NCBI RefSeq assembly: GCF_030719295.1
Contig: NZ_CP120997.1
Location: 2,860,001 to 2,924,000, forward strand
Direction of reading: 5' to 3'
DNA length: 64,000 nt
DNA from: Streptomyces sp. Mut1
Lineage (GTDB): Bacteria > Actinomycetota > Actinomycetes > Streptomycetales > Streptomycetaceae
Each line of letters begins with the position of its first letter. The first letter of the stretch is position 1. A program made the translations under genes and the position numbers. This document shows, piece by piece, positions 19,025 to 28,464 of this stretch. The notes under the pieces were generated by a model that did no database searches, was not told the DNA's origin, and saw nothing but the letters and a program-made list of their open reading frames with translations.

Positions 19025-19193
19025 CGCCGCCGACGCTGTCGTAGCCCTCCCGCTCCGGCCTCGGCACCTCGCCCCGGACCCCCGGCCCCTCCCGCAGCGC
19101 CCCTCACGGCTCCGCGACCGCCGGTCCCCGGTCCTCGCGACACCTCACCGCACCGCACCGCACTTGCTCCCCTGCCGAGGAACCACCGCATCC

Positions 19194-19703
19194 ATGAACA
19201 GCGACAGCGACCTCCAGATCGCCGGCGACCTCCTTGAAGTCCAGCACCTGCTGCGCCCCGCCCGCGAACACCCCGCCACCGTTGCCGAATTCGTCGGCCT
19301 CGCCCGCGCCATCGCCGCCGACCGCTCCCAGTGGGCGCCGCTCGTCCAGTACGACGCCACCACCCGCTGGTACCACCGCCTGCGCCAGGGGCCGGGCTAC
19401 GAGGTCTGGCTGCTCAGCTGGGTCCCCGGCCAGGGCAGCGGCCTGCACGACCACGGCCCGTCCTCCGGCGTCCTGACCGTCCTGGACGGCGAGCTGACCG
19501 AGCGTACGGACCGGGGGAAGCGGACGCTGGGCGCCTCGGCCCAGCGCGTCTTCGCCCCCGGCTACCTCCACGAGGTCGTCAACGCCTCCCTAGAACCGGC
19601 CGTCAGCCTCCACGTCTACTACCCGGGCCTCACCGACATGCCGATGCACACCGCCCAGTGCGCCACGGCCACGGCCACCGCCACGGCCACCGCCACGGCC
19701 TGA
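19194..19703 (+). CDS. cysteine dioxygenase family protein
   Basis: A 169-residue cupin of the cysteine dioxygenase type, which oxidises L-cysteine to cysteine sulfinate with O2 and Fe(II). The iron ligands are in GSGLHDHGPSSG (two His) and GYLHEVVNAS (third His). The protein ends with an odd alternating Ala-Thr tract encoded by repeats of ACGGCCACCGCC (about 19666-19700), probably replication-slippage expansion. ATG 19194 with GAGGAA 11 nt upstream. Probably regulated by the cysteine-rich uORF upstream. Confidence 0.9.
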   Translation: MNSDSDLQIAGDLLEVQHLLRPAREHPATVAEFVGLARAIAADRSQWAPLVQYDATTRWYHRLRQGPGYEVWLLSWVPGQGSGLHDHGPSSGVLTVLDGELTERTDRGKRTLGASAQRVFAPGYLHEVVNASLEPAVSLHVYYPGLTDMPMHTAQCATATATATATATA

Positions 19704-19754
19704 CAGCCGCCACCACCCCCACAATGATCAGGCTTCGCCTGACAGACTGTTTGC

Positions 19755-20711
19755 ATGCGCATTGTGGTTCTGGCCGGCGGTATCGGTGGTGCTCGTTTCC
19801 TGCGTGGCCTCAAGGAGGCCGCGCCCGACGCGGACATCACGGTCATCGGCAACACCGGTGACGACATCCATCTGTTCGGACTCAAGGTCTGCCCCGACCT
19901 CGACACCGTGATGTACACCCTCGGCGGTGGCATCAACGAGGAGCAGGGCTGGGGCCGTACCGACGAGACCTTCCACGTCAAGGAGGAGTTCGCCGCGTAC
20001 GGCGTGGGCCCCGAGTGGTTCGGGCTCGGCGACCGTGACATCGCCACCCATGTCGTCCGCACCCAGATGCTCGGCGCGGGCTATCCGCTCAGCGCCGTCA
20101 CCGAGGCGCTCTGCGCCCGCTGGAAGCCGGGCGTCCGGCTGCTGCCCATGTCCGACGACCGCGTCGAGACGCATGTGGCGATCGACGAGGACGGCGAGAG
20201 CAGAGCCGTGCACTTCCAGGAGTACTGGGTGAAGCTGCGGGCCTCCGTCCCGGCGCGGGCGATCGTGCCCGTCGGCGCGGAGCAGTCGAAGCCCGCACCG
20301 GGCGTCCTGGAGGCCATCGCCGAGGCCGACGTCATCCTCTTCCCGCCGTCCAACCCGGTCGTGTCCGTCGGGACCATCCTCGCCGTGCCCGGCATCCGCG
20401 AGGCCATCGCCGAGGCCGGGGTGCCGGTCGTCGGGCTCTCCCCCATCGTCGGTGACGCCCCGGTGCGCGGGATGGCGGACAAGGTCCTGGCCGCGGTGGG
20501 CGTCGAGTCGACGGCCGCCGCGGTCGCCCAGCACTACGGCTCCGGGCTCCTCGACGGCTGGCTGGTCGACACCGTGGACGCGGGCACGGTGGACGAGGTC
20601 GAGTCGGCGGGCATCCGCTGCCGCTCCGTGCCTCTGATGATGACCGACGTCACCGCCACCGCCGAGATGGCCCGGCAGGCGCTGGCCCTCGCCGAGGAGG
20701 TACGCGCATGA
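19755..20711 (+). CDS. fbiA: 2-phospho-L-lactate transferase (F420 biosynthesis)
   Basis: CofD/FbiA transfers the phospho-lactyl (or phosphoenolpyruvyl) moiety onto the deazaflavin Fo to make F420-0 or its dehydro form. The 318-residue protein starts with the family motif [12 protein letters not shown]. It later shows the [17 protein letters not shown] segment and the [15 protein letters not shown] phosphate-binding loop. Its TGA overlaps the fbiB ATG by 4 nt, indicating translational coupling. No obvious Shine-Dalgarno precedes ATG 19755, so the transcript may be leaderless. Confidence 0.96.
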   Translation: MRIVVLAGGIGGARFLRGLKEAAPDADITVIGNTGDDIHLFGLKVCPDLDTVMYTLGGGINEEQGWGRTDETFHVKEEFAAYGVGPEWFGLGDRDIATHVVRTQMLGAGYPLSAVTEALCARWKPGVRLLPMSDDRVETHVAIDEDGESRAVHFQEYWVKLRASVPARAIVPVGAEQSKPAPGVLEAIAEADVILFPPSNPVVSVGTILAVPGIREAIAEAGVPVVGLSPIVGDAPVRGMADKVLAAVGVESTAAAVAQHYGSGLLDGWLVDTVDAGTVDEVESAGIRCRSVPLMMTDVTATAEMARQALALAEEVRA

Positions 20712-22015
20712 GCACCACCGCGCCCTCCTACCGTGTGTGGGCCCTGCCCGGGGTGCCCGAAGTGCGCGCCGGGGACGACCTCGCCAAGCTGATCGCGGCC
20801 ACCGAGCCCGGCCTCGCCGACGGTGATGTGCTGCTCGTCACCTCGAAGATCGTCTCCAAGGCGGAGGGCCGGATCGTCGAGGCCACCGACCGGGAGGCGG
20901 CGATCGACGCCGAGACGGTACGGGTGGTGGCGCGGCGCGGTTCGCTGCGCATCGTGGAGAACCGGCAGGGCCTGGTCATGGCCGCCGCCGGGGTCGACGC
21001 GTCGAACACCCCCGCCGGCACGGTCCTGCTGCTGCCCGAGGACCCCGACGCGTCCGCCCGTGCGATCCGGGAAGGGCTGCGTGCGACGCTCGGCGTCGAG
21101 GTCGGCGTCGTCGTCACCGACACCTTCGGCCGGCCCTGGCGCAGCGGGCTGACCGATGTCGCGATCGGCGCGGCCGGGGTGCGGGTCCTGGACGACCTGC
21201 GGGGCGGCACCGACGCGTACGGCAATCCGCTGAGCGCGACGGTGGTCGCCACCGCCGACGAGCTGGCCGCCGCGGGTGACCTGGTCAAGGGCAAGGCGGA
21301 CGGGCTCCCGGTCGCGGTGGTGCGCGGCCTCGGCCACGTCGTGGACCCGGCGGACGCGCAGGGCGCCCGCGCGATGGTGCGGGTGGCGGCCGACGACATG
21401 TTCCGGCTCGGCACCTCCGAGGCGGTACGGGAGGCGATGACCCAGCGGCGCACGGTGCGCGAGTTCACCGACGACCCGGTGGACCCGGGTGCGGTACGGC
21501 GTGCGGTCGCCGCGGCGGTGACCGCGCCGGCCCCCCACCACACGACGCCGTGGCGCTTCGTCCTGCTGGAGTCCCCCGAGGCGCGGACCCGGCTGCTCGA
21601 CGCGATGCGGGACGCGTGGATCGCGGATCTGCGGCGCGACGGCAAGAGCGAGGAGTCGATCGCCAAGCGCGTGCGGCGGGGCGATGTGCTGCGGCGGGCG
21701 CCGTATCTGGTGGTGCCATGCCTGGTGATGGACGGCTCCCACACGTACGGGGACGAGCGGCGGGACGGCGCGGAGCGCGAGATGTTCGTCGTGGCGGCGG
21801 GTGCGGGTATCCAGAATTTCCTGGTGGCGCTGGCCGGTGAGCGGCTGGGGTCCGCGTGGGTGTCCTCGACGATGTTCTGCCGGGATGTGGTGCGGGAGGT
21901 GCTGGCGCTGCCGGAGGCGTGGGACCCGTTGGGGGCGGTGGCGGTGGGGCGGCCGGCTGCGGACCCCGGGCCGCGGGTCGGGCGCGACGCGGAGGATTTC
22001 GTGGTGGTGAGGTAG
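20708..22015 (+). CDS. fbiB: coenzyme F420-0:L-glutamate ligase / nitroreductase-like FbiB
   Basis: A bifunctional 435-residue protein. The N-terminal CofE domain (about 1-245) adds the poly-gamma-glutamate tail of F420. It contains [14 protein letters not shown] and [14 protein letters not shown]. The C-terminal domain (about 250-435) is nitroreductase-like and binds FMN in known FbiB, reducing dehydro-F420-0. Its start motif is [14 protein letters not shown], with a later [11 protein letters not shown]. This two-domain form is characteristic of actinobacteria. Overlaps fbiA by ATGA. Confidence 0.96.
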   Translation: MSTTAPSYRVWALPGVPEVRAGDDLAKLIAATEPGLADGDVLLVTSKIVSKAEGRIVEATDREAAIDAETVRVVARRGSLRIVENRQGLVMAAAGVDASNTPAGTVLLLPEDPDASARAIREGLRATLGVEVGVVVTDTFGRPWRSGLTDVAIGAAGVRVLDDLRGGTDAYGNPLSATVVATADELAAAGDLVKGKADGLPVAVVRGLGHVVDPADAQGARAMVRVAADDMFRLGTSEAVREAMTQRRTVREFTDDPVDPGAVRRAVAAAVTAPAPHHTTPWRFVLLESPEARTRLLDAMRDAWIADLRRDGKSEESIAKRVRRGDVLRRAPYLVVPCLVMDGSHTYGDERRDGAEREMFVVAAGAGIQNFLVALAGERLGSAWVSSTMFCRDVVREVLALPEAWDPLGAVAVGRPAADPGPRVGRDAEDFVVVR

Positions 22016-22028
22016 GGCGGCGCGAGGG

Positions 22029-22080
22029 TTTTCGGGGCTCCGCCCCGGACCCCGGTCCTCCATCGCCGGACGGGCTTGAA
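22029..22080. repeat. fourth copy of the Streptomyces intergenic palindrome
   Basis: TTTCGGGGCTCCGCCCCGG followed by CCTCCATCGCCGGACGGGCT is the same repeat type as the copies at 9367-9563. It lies between the convergent fbiB and glycosylase genes and may serve as terminator. Confidence 0.65.
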
Positions 22081-22125
22081 TGCACCGCCGGGCGGGGTTG
22101 GTTCCGCCCGGAAACCGGCCTCGGC

Positions 22126-23109
22126 TCACAGCCGGGCGATGTCCCTGGGCTGGAGGCGGGGCGCCCGGCGGGGCGGGGTTTCGCCCGAGAGCAGGATGAG
22201 GCGGGTGGCGCGGTGGCGTTGGCCCTCGTACGGGGTCAGGAGGGCGAGCATCTCCTCGTCGTCGGCGTTGCGGTTGCCCGCCAGGGCGTGGCCGACGATG
22301 CCGGGCAGGTGGAAGTCGCCGACGGTCACCGCGTCCGCCGCTCCGTTCGAGCGTTGCAGGGTCTCCGCCGCCGTCCAGGAGCCGATGCCCGGGATCGCCT
22401 GGAGGCGGGTCAGCGCGTCGGGCAGCTCCATGGCGGCCGCCTCCTCCATGCGGCGGGCCACCCGCACCGTGCGCAGGATCGTCGCCGAGCGCTTGGAGTC
22501 GACGCCCGCCCGGTGCCACTCCCAGGACGGGATCAGCGACCAGGTGCGGGCGTCCGGCATGACGTAGAGGCCGTACTCCTGCGGGCCGGGCGCGGGCTCC
22601 CCGTACCGGCGTACCAGGAGGCGCCAGGCGCGGTACGCCTCGTCCGTCGTGACCTTCTGCTCCAGGACCGACGGGATCAGCGACTCCAGCACCAGGCCCG
22701 TGCGCAGCAGCCGCAGCCCCGGCCGGCGGTGCTGGGTCACGGCGAGCAGGCGGTGGCGCGGGGTGAAGGCCGCCGGGTCGTCGCCCTCGCCGAGCAGGGT
22801 GGGCAGCTGGTCCAGCAGCCAGGACGCGCCGGGCCCCCAGGCGGCTGCCTCGATGCGGCCCTCGCGGGCGACGACATGGAGCGTGCCGGGGCCGGCCGGT
22901 GTGCGGCTGGCCCGGCGCACGGAGCCGTCGGCGGACATCCGGAACGTGGGGTCGGCGGGGCCCCGGCGCAGCGGACCGAGGACGAGTCGCAGGTCGAGCG
23001 GGCCCGGCGGGGTCCAGACGCGGGTCTGCGCCGCCGGTACGGGCGTGGCCGCCGCCTGGTGCGGGACGGGCGCGCGCCGGGCGTCGCGGGGAGCGAATCG
23101 TCCTGCCAC
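22126..23109 (-). CDS. HhH-GPD superfamily DNA glycosylase (AlkA-like)
   Basis: A 327-residue protein of the DNA-3-methyladenine glycosylase type. The helix-hairpin-helix is LQAIPGIGSWTAAETLQR, followed by DAVTVGDFHLP with the probable catalytic Asp, both near residues 240-275. The N-terminal third is Pro/Arg-rich and less typical. The start chosen is GTG 23107-23109 (VAGRFAPRDARRAP), with GAGGA 8 nt upstream; another GTG at 23166 would add 19 residues. Predicted base-excision repair of alkylated bases. Confidence 0.88.
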   Translation of the reverse strand: MAGRFAPRDARRAPVPHQAAATPVPAAQTRVWTPPGPLDLRLVLGPLRRGPADPTFRMSADGSVRRASRTPAGPGTLHVVAREGRIEAAAWGPGASWLLDQLPTLLGEGDDPAAFTPRHRLLAVTQHRRPGLRLLRTGLVLESLIPSVLEQKVTTDEAYRAWRLLVRRYGEPAPGPQEYGLYVMPDARTWSLIPSWEWHRAGVDSKRSATILRTVRVARRMEEAAAMELPDALTRLQAIPGIGSWTAAETLQRSNGAADAVTVGDFHLPGIVGHALAGNRNADDEEMLALLTPYEGQRHRATRLILLSGETPPRRAPRLQPRDIARL

Positions 23110-23200
23110 GGGTGAGGTCCTCGGTTGTCGGGGGTGCCTGTCGAGGGTACGGCTGTTTTCGGCCACCCGGTCCCCGTACGGGTGGGAGTGGCCGGTCAGG

Positions 23201-24292
23201 TCACTCGTCCGAGGAGAACCGCACCGAGGCGTCCGGCAGCCGCGCCCCGCACCAGACGCGTACGCCCTCGCGCAGTTCGTTGTCGGCGCCCACCTCGGCG
23301 CCGTCGCCGACGACCGCGCCGGCCAGCACCGTACGGCTGCCGATCCGGGCGCCCGCTCCGACCAGGGAGTCCGTGATCACGGCGCCGGGTTCGACGGTCG
23401 CGCCCGCGAGCACGGTGGAGCCGTCGATCCGGGCGCCCGCGCCGATCACCGCGTCGGCGCCGATGACCGTACCGCCGGAGAGCTTGGCGTCGGAGGCGAC
23501 GGACGCGGTGGGCAGGACGAGGCGGTCGCCGCAGCGGCCCGGGACGGCCGGGGAGGGGGCACGGCCCAGGACGAGGTCCGCCGAACCCCGTATGAACGCC
23601 TGCGGGGTGCCCAGATCCAGCCAGTACGTGGAGTCGACCATGCCCTGGAGGTGGGCGCCGTCGGCGAGGAGGCCGGGGAAGGTCTCCCGCTCGACGGAGA
23701 CCGGGCGGCCGGCCGGGATGGTGTCGATGACCGAGCGGCGGAAGATGTACGCGCCGGCGTTGATCTGGTCGGTGACGATCTCCTCGGGCGTCTGCGGCTT
23801 CTCCAGGAAGGCGGTGACGCGGCCGGTGTCGTCGGTGGGCACGAGGCCGAAGGCGCGCGGGTCCTCGACCCGGGTCAGGTGGAGGGAGACGTCGGCGCCG
23901 GAGTCGGCGTGCGAGGTGGCCAGGGCCCGGATGTCGAGTCCGGTGAGGATGTCGCCGTTGAAGATGAGGACCGGTTCGTCCGGGCCGGAGGCGAGGCGGT
24001 GGGCGACGTTGCGGATGGCCCCGCCGGTGCCGAGCGGTTCGCGCTCGGTGACGTATTCGATGTGCAGGCCGAGTGAGGAACCGTCACCGAAGTACGGCTC
24101 GAAGACCTCCGCCAGATACGAGGTGGCGAGGACGATGTGCTCGACCCCGGCGGCCCGTGCGCGTGCCAGCTGGTGCGTGAGGAAGGGGACGCCCGCGGCC
24201 GGAACCATGGGTTTGGGCGTGTGCACCGTGAGCGGGCGCAGCCGGGTCCCCTTGCCCCCGACCAGGAGGATCGCTTCTTTTGCCTCTGTCAC
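23201..24292 (-). CDS. manC: NDP-sugar nucleotidyltransferase, probable mannose-1-phosphate guanylyltransferase
   Basis: A 363-residue enzyme. The nucleotide-binding loop is VGGKGTRLRPLTVHTPKPM, the metal region FNGDILTG, and the sugar-site TEREPLGTGGAI. The C-terminus forms a left-handed beta-helix of hexapeptide repeats (about 255-345, for example VIGADAVIGAGARI). Start GTG 24290-24292. Genome context (manA, manB nearby; same locus as the mycobacterial gene) supports GDP-mannose formation, but other NDP-sugars cannot be excluded by sequence. Confidence 0.88.
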   Translation of the reverse strand: MTEAKEAILLVGGKGTRLRPLTVHTPKPMVPAAGVPFLTHQLARARAAGVEHIVLATSYLAEVFEPYFGDGSSLGLHIEYVTEREPLGTGGAIRNVAHRLASGPDEPVLIFNGDILTGLDIRALATSHADSGADVSLHLTRVEDPRAFGLVPTDDTGRVTAFLEKPQTPEEIVTDQINAGAYIFRRSVIDTIPAGRPVSVERETFPGLLADGAHLQGMVDSTYWLDLGTPQAFIRGSADLVLGRAPSPAVPGRCGDRLVLPTASVASDAKLSGGTVIGADAVIGAGARIDGSTVLAGATVEPGAVITDSLVGAGARIGSRTVLAGAVVGDGAEVGADNELREGVRVWCGARLPDASVRFSSDE

Positions 24293-24358
24293 AGCACTGT
24301 CTTCGCTTCCTGCTGGGGCCGGCAGCTTCTTCGGCTGGCCAGTGTATGCAGACCGTAG

Positions 24359-24397
24359 GGGGCACCCTTCGGTCAGAGGGTCCGCGGCAGGTGCCCC
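24359..24397 (-). terminator. possible amidase terminator
   Basis: GGGGCACC (24359-24366) pairs with GGTGCCCC (24390-24397) just downstream of the amidase stop. The 8-bp stem has a long loop and is only moderately convincing. Confidence 0.35.
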
Positions 24398-24405
24398 TGG
24401 GGTCC

Positions 24406-25701
24406 TCAGCGGCCCTGGAGGCCGGCCGATGTGGTCCGGGCCGTCCCGAGCTTCTTGTAAAGACGCGCTCCGGGGCATTCGGTTGCGAATCCGTCTCGGT
24501 GTCCGGAGATCACGTCGAGGCTGACCTTCGCGCCCTTCGCGTACTTGTTGCTGCCGCCCGAGACCAGGGTCACCTTGCCCTTCGGGTCGGCGCCGGACAG
24601 GCCGAGCTTCCAGGCGGTGAGCTTGGAGACGGCGGTGACGGCGGCGGCGGGCGGTTCGGTGCTGGTGAAGGTGCCGAGGACGGCGATGCCCGTGGTGTTG
24701 GTGTTGAAGCCGAGGGTGTGGGCGCCCAGGACCGCCTTGGTCACGCCACCGGCCCGGCCCTCGTAGATGTTTCCGCACTTGTCGACCAGGAAGTTGTAGC
24801 CGATGTCGCGCCACCCGCTGCTCGTGACGTGGTAGCGGTAGATGCCGCGGATCACCGAGGGCGCCTGGGAGCAGGTGTAGTTGTTGCCGGTGGCGCTGTG
24901 GTGGACGAAGGCCGCCTTGACGGTCGAGGTGTACGCGAAGGTCTTCTCGCGCAGCTTCTCGTCGGCGCCCCAGCCCTCGCGGGTGACGATGCTCGGGCGC
25001 GGTCCGATGTACGGCTCGGCGGCGGACGCCGGCCGGGTGCCGGCCACCGTCCCGGACCTGCTCGGCGCGGGCGGTAGGGCACCCGCGCGGCCGGCGGCCC
25101 GGTCCGCGCCGGCCGCGCCCGTGATGTCCCGGGGGTCCTTGCCGGGGTCGACGAGTTCGAGGTGCAGTCCGGCGGGCAGCGGTACGGGGGTGGCGGACGC
25201 GTCGCGGGTGTCCGGGGCCCTGGGGCGGACCCGGACCTCGACGCCGTCGCTGTCGCCGACCCAGAGCGGGGCGGTGGAGCCCTTGACCGCGCCCGGGGCG
25301 CGTTCGGCGGCGCCGGGGTCGGGGGCGTGTTCGGCGTTGTGGGTCTCCAGGTCCTGCCAGCCGGACCAGCGGTGCGTCGCGGTGGCGCGGGTGCGGACCT
25401 GGGCAGTGCCGTGGAGTTCGGCGTCCACGTCGTCCCAGACGACCCCGGCCATGGAGAACGGGCTGACCGCGCGCCCGGTCAGTCCCTGCTCCCCGGCCGG
25501 TGCTCCGGTGGCCCGCGCGGAGGGCGCGGCCGGGGGGTCCAGGGGCAGGGACTGCGTCGAGCCGGGCAGGTCAGCGGGTTCGGAGCCCGCCGCTGCTTCG
25601 TGGGCTGGGGTGTCGGGGGCGGCGCCCGCGGGCGCGGCGAGCGGCAGGACGAACGCTGCCGTGCAGGTGACACCAATGGCGGATGCAGTGAAGGCACGCA
25701 T
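24406..25701 (-). CDS. secreted N-acetylmuramoyl-L-alanine amidase (PGRP type)
   Basis: A 431-residue exported peptidoglycan amidase. The signal peptide is MRAFTASAIGVTCTAAFVLP and ends near Ala-Gly-Ala-Ala. A central region of about 200 residues precedes the PGRP/amidase_2 domain (about 235-410). Zinc and catalytic residues lie in FVHHSATGNNY, in RYHVTSSGWRDIGYNFLVD (conserved Tyr), and in SGHRDGFATECPG. It should cut the amide between MurNAc and L-Ala in the wall. Start ATG 25699-25701 has AAGGA 8 nt upstream; ATG 25719 is an alternative. Confidence 0.93.
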   Translation of the reverse strand: MRAFTASAIGVTCTAAFVLPLAAPAGAAPDTPAHEAAAGSEPADLPGSTQSLPLDPPAAPSARATGAPAGEQGLTGRAVSPFSMAGVVWDDVDAELHGTAQVRTRATATHRWSGWQDLETHNAEHAPDPGAAERAPGAVKGSTAPLWVGDSDGVEVRVRPRAPDTRDASATPVPLPAGLHLELVDPGKDPRDITGAAGADRAAGRAGALPPAPSRSGTVAGTRPASAAEPYIGPRPSIVTREGWGADEKLREKTFAYTSTVKAAFVHHSATGNNYTCSQAPSVIRGIYRYHVTSSGWRDIGYNFLVDKCGNIYEGRAGGVTKAVLGAHTLGFNTNTTGIAVLGTFTSTEPPAAAVTAVSKLTAWKLGLSGADPKGKVTLVSGGSNKYAKGAKVSLDVISGHRDGFATECPGARLYKKLGTARTTSAGLQGR

Positions 25702-25826
25702 ACATATGATCCTTGGCATAACCGGACAACTCCGGCGACCCGGATTGTGCCGGGTCGTTGACGGCCCGTCTGCCGAACCGGTGTACGCGGCAGCCGCCGC
25801 ACGAGGGCGCCTCTGCCGCCGCCGCG

Positions 25827-25832
25827 TACCCT
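25827..25832 (+). promoter_or_regulatory. -10 element for leaderless TIGR03089 transcript
   Basis: TACCCT ends 7 nt before ATG 25840 and there is no Shine-Dalgarno, matching a leaderless promoter. Confidence 0.5.
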
Positions 25833-25839
25833 TCCGCAC

Positions 25840-26589
25840 ATGAACGCCAGCGACCGCACCCCTGCCGACCTGCTGCGTTCCGCGCTCGCCGCGGACCCGG
25901 CCCGCCCCCTGGTCACCTTCTACGACGACGCCACCGGAGAACGCGTCGAACTGTCGGTGGCCACCTTCGCCAATTGGGTGGCCAAGACCGCCAATCTGCT
26001 CCAGGGCGACCTGGCGGCCGAGCCCGGTGACCGGCTCGCGCTGCTGCTTCCCGCGCACTGGCAGTCCGCGGTCTGGCTGCTGGCCTGCGCCTCGGTCGGT
26101 GTCGTCGCCGATGTGCAGGGCGATCCGGCCGGCGCCGACCTCGTCGTCACCGGGCCGGACACGCTGGACGCGGCGCGGGCCTGCCGGGGCGAGCGGATCG
26201 CCCTGGCGCTGCGCCCGTTGGGCGGGAGGTTCCCGCAGGCGCCCGAGGGGTTCGCGGACTATGCCGTGGAGGTGCCGGGGCAGGGCGACCGGTTCGCGCC
26301 GTTCGCTCCGGTGGACCCGGACGCTTTGGCGCTGACGGTGGGCGGGGCCGGGTTCACGGGGGCCGAACTGGTGGCGCGGGCCCGCGAGGACGGGGCGGCG
26401 CTGGGCCTGGCCGAGGGGGCGCGGCTGCTGTCGGGGCGTACGTACGACACCTGGGACGGCCTCAGCGCCGGGCTCTACGCGCCGTTGGCGACCGGAGGCT
26501 CCGTGGTCCTGTGCCGCCACCTCGGCGAGCTGGACGCGGACGCGCTGGCCCAGCGACTGGAGAGCGAGCGGGTCACGCTGACGCTGTGA
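25840..26589 (+). CDS. TIGR03089 family protein (AMP-binding-like)
   Basis: A 249-residue protein corresponding to a shortened acyl-adenylate-forming N-terminal fold, the TIGR03089 family. It shows ELSVATFANWVAKTANLL and ALLLPAHWQSAVWLLAC, like AMP-dependent synthetases. It lacks the P-loop and C-terminal lid, so catalytic adenylation is unlikely. In actinobacteria the gene sits beside an LCP gene, as here. Function unknown; cytoplasmic. Confidence 0.88.
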   Translation: MNASDRTPADLLRSALAADPARPLVTFYDDATGERVELSVATFANWVAKTANLLQGDLAAEPGDRLALLLPAHWQSAVWLLACASVGVVADVQGDPAGADLVVTGPDTLDAARACRGERIALALRPLGGRFPQAPEGFADYAVEVPGQGDRFAPFAPVDPDALALTVGGAGFTGAELVARAREDGAALGLAEGARLLSGRTYDTWDGLSAGLYAPLATGGSVVLCRHLGELDADALAQRLESERVTLTL

Positions 26590-26642
26590 CGGCGGGGTGC
26601 TCCTCGTAGCCGGTACGACAAGCGGCCCGAGGGGCACCCGTC

Positions 26643-26659
26643 CGGCCCATCGTGGGCCG
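26643..26659 (+). terminator. short hairpin after TIGR03089 gene
   Basis: CGGCCCA and TGGGCCG form a perfect 7-bp stem with a 3-nt loop, 53 nt after the stop. No T-tract. Confidence 0.45.
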
Positions 26660-26814
26660 AGCCCTCCGCTCTGGTGCTCAACTCCGGTACATGATCTGCG
26701 GTACGGACCCCGAGGGTCTGCCCCAGGGATGTCTCGCCGAGGCACAACCAAGCGTGAGGTTCAGCCGTCTACTTCTGCGACCGGCGGCCCAGCGCGCGCC
26801 GCCGAACGTGAAGG

Positions 26815-28464
26815 ATGGACGCAGACGTGACCGAAAGCGCCGGCACTCCGGGCGACCCCGACGACTCGGCCGCGAGCGGGGACCGGACACCGGACGCGCC
26901 GCCGCCCGGAAGCGAGCAGGCCGGAAGCGAGCAGGCCGGAAGCCGGCCGCAGGAAAGCGAACCGGCCGGGCAGGACACCCCAGGCAGCGAACCGGCGGAG
27001 CAGGACACCCCGGACAGCGACAAGCGGGAAGCAGCCGGGGACGCACCGGACAGCGAGAACCAGGACACGCCCCGGGACACGCCGGACGGCGACAAGCAGT
27101 CCGCCCCGGACGGCGACAAGCAGTCCGCCCCGGACGGCGACAAGCAGTCCGCCCCGGACGGCGACAAGCAGTCCGCCCCGGACGGCGACAAGCAGTCCGC
27201 GCCGGACGGCGAGACGCAATCCGCCGCGCCCGGCGGGGAGACGCGCAGTGGTTCGGGCAGCGGCCCGGCGCCGGAACCCGGTCCGAAGAACGAGGGCGCG
27301 GCCGTCGACATCACCGTCAGGCGCAAGCGGCACTGGCTGCGTTGGACCGCGCTCGGCACCTCGTTCGTGGTGCTCGTCGCGGCGGGCATCGGCTGGTGGC
27401 TGTACAGGAAGCTCGACGGCAACATCCATACGGACACCTCGGCGGCGGCCGAGCTGAAGGTGTACGAGAAGGAGCGGCCCGTCTCCGTCGTCCACGACGC
27501 GGAGAACATCCTCCTCATCGGCTCGGACAGCCGGGCCGGTGACAACCGCAAGTACGGCCGCGACGACGGCGGCAGCCAGCGCTCGGACACCACGATCCTG
27601 CTGCACCTGGCGGCGGACCGTAAGAGCGCCACCGCCATGTCGATCCCGCGTGACCTGATGGTGGACATCCCGACCTGCCATAAGGCGGACAAGTCGGCCA
27701 GCAAGCCGCAGTTCGCCCAGTTCAACTGGGCCTTCGAGATGGGCGGGACCGCCTGCACCATCCGGACCGTCGAGAAGATGACGGGCATCCGCATCGACCA
27801 CCACATGGTCATCGACTTCAACGGCTTCAAGGACATGGTCGACGCGGTCAACGGGGTCGAGATCTGCCTCAAGGAGCCGATCGACGACAGCGACGCCCAC
27901 CTCAAGCTCGCGGCCGGCCGCCACAAGCTCAACGGCGAGCAGGCGCTCGGCTACGTGCGGGCCCGCAAGTCGATCGGCAACGGCAGTGACACCGACCGCA
28001 TGGACCGCCAGCAGCAGTTCCTGGGCGCGCTGGTCAACAAGGTGCAGAGCAACGGCGTCCTCCTCAACCCGACGCGGCTCTACCCGGTGCTGGACGCGGC
28101 GACCAAGGCGCTGACCACCGACCCGGGGCTGGCCAGCCTGAAGGACCTCTACGACCTGGTGCGGGGCATGCGTGACGTCCCCACCGACAAGGTGCAGTTC
28201 CTGACGGTGCCCCGGCAGCCGTACCACCTCGACGCGAACCGGGACGAATTGGTGCAGCCCGACGCGGACAAGCTCTTCAAGCAGCTGCGCGCGGACAAAC
28301 CGGTCGCCGTGGTGCCCGCGGACGAGCTGAAGAAGGACGACGGCAAGAACGACGACGACAGGAACGACGACGGCAGGAGCACGGACTCCACCGATGCCTC
28401 CGGGCCGTCCCCCACACCCACCTATTCGGGGAACAATGCCGCGACCGACCTGTGCAAGCAGTAA
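26815..28464 (+). CDS. LCP family protein 1 (with acidic repeat-bearing N-terminus)
   Basis: A 549-residue LytR-CpsA-Psr protein. LCP enzymes transfer undecaprenyl-linked glycopolymers to peptidoglycan on the outer membrane face. A cytoplasmic acidic tail of about 160 residues, containing five exact DGDKQSAP repeats, precedes the single membrane helix (about 180-200, ALGTSFVVLVAAGIGWWLY). The extracellular LCP core shows ILLIGSDSR, SIPRDLMVDIP and YVRARKSIGNGSDTDRMDRQ. There is no LytR_C domain; the C-terminus is charged and low-complexity. Start ATG 26815 or GTG 26827; AAGGA at 26811-26815 favours the GTG. Confidence 0.93.
   Translation: MDADVTESAGTPGDPDDSAASGDRTPDAPPPGSEQAGSEQAGSRPQESEPAGQDTPGSEPAEQDTPDSDKREAAGDAPDSENQDTPRDTPDGDKQSAPDGDKQSAPDGDKQSAPDGDKQSAPDGDKQSAPDGETQSAAPGGETRSGSGSGPAPEPGPKNEGAAVDITVRRKRHWLRWTALGTSFVVLVAAGIGWWLYRKLDGNIHTDTSAAAELKVYEKERPVSVVHDAENILLIGSDSRAGDNRKYGRDDGGSQRSDTTILLHLAADRKSATAMSIPRDLMVDIPTCHKADKSASKPQFAQFNWAFEMGGTACTIRTVEKMTGIRIDHHMVIDFNGFKDMVDAVNGVEICLKEPIDDSDAHLKLAAGRHKLNGEQALGYVRARKSIGNGSDTDRMDRQQQFLGALVNKVQSNGVLLNPTRLYPVLDAATKALTTDPGLASLKDLYDLVRGMRDVPTDKVQFLTVPRQPYHLDANRDELVQPDADKLFKQLRADKPVAVVPADELKKDDGKNDDDRNDDGRSTDSTDASGPSPTPTYSGNNAATDLCKQ
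27085..27228 (+). repeat. 24-bp in-frame tandem repeat in LCP1
   Basis: Five exact 24-bp units beginning GACGGCGACAAGCAGTCC at 27085, 27109, 27133, 27157 and 27181, plus a degenerate sixth at 27205. Together they encode repeats of DGDKQSAP. Copy number is likely variable between strains. Confidence 0.95.
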
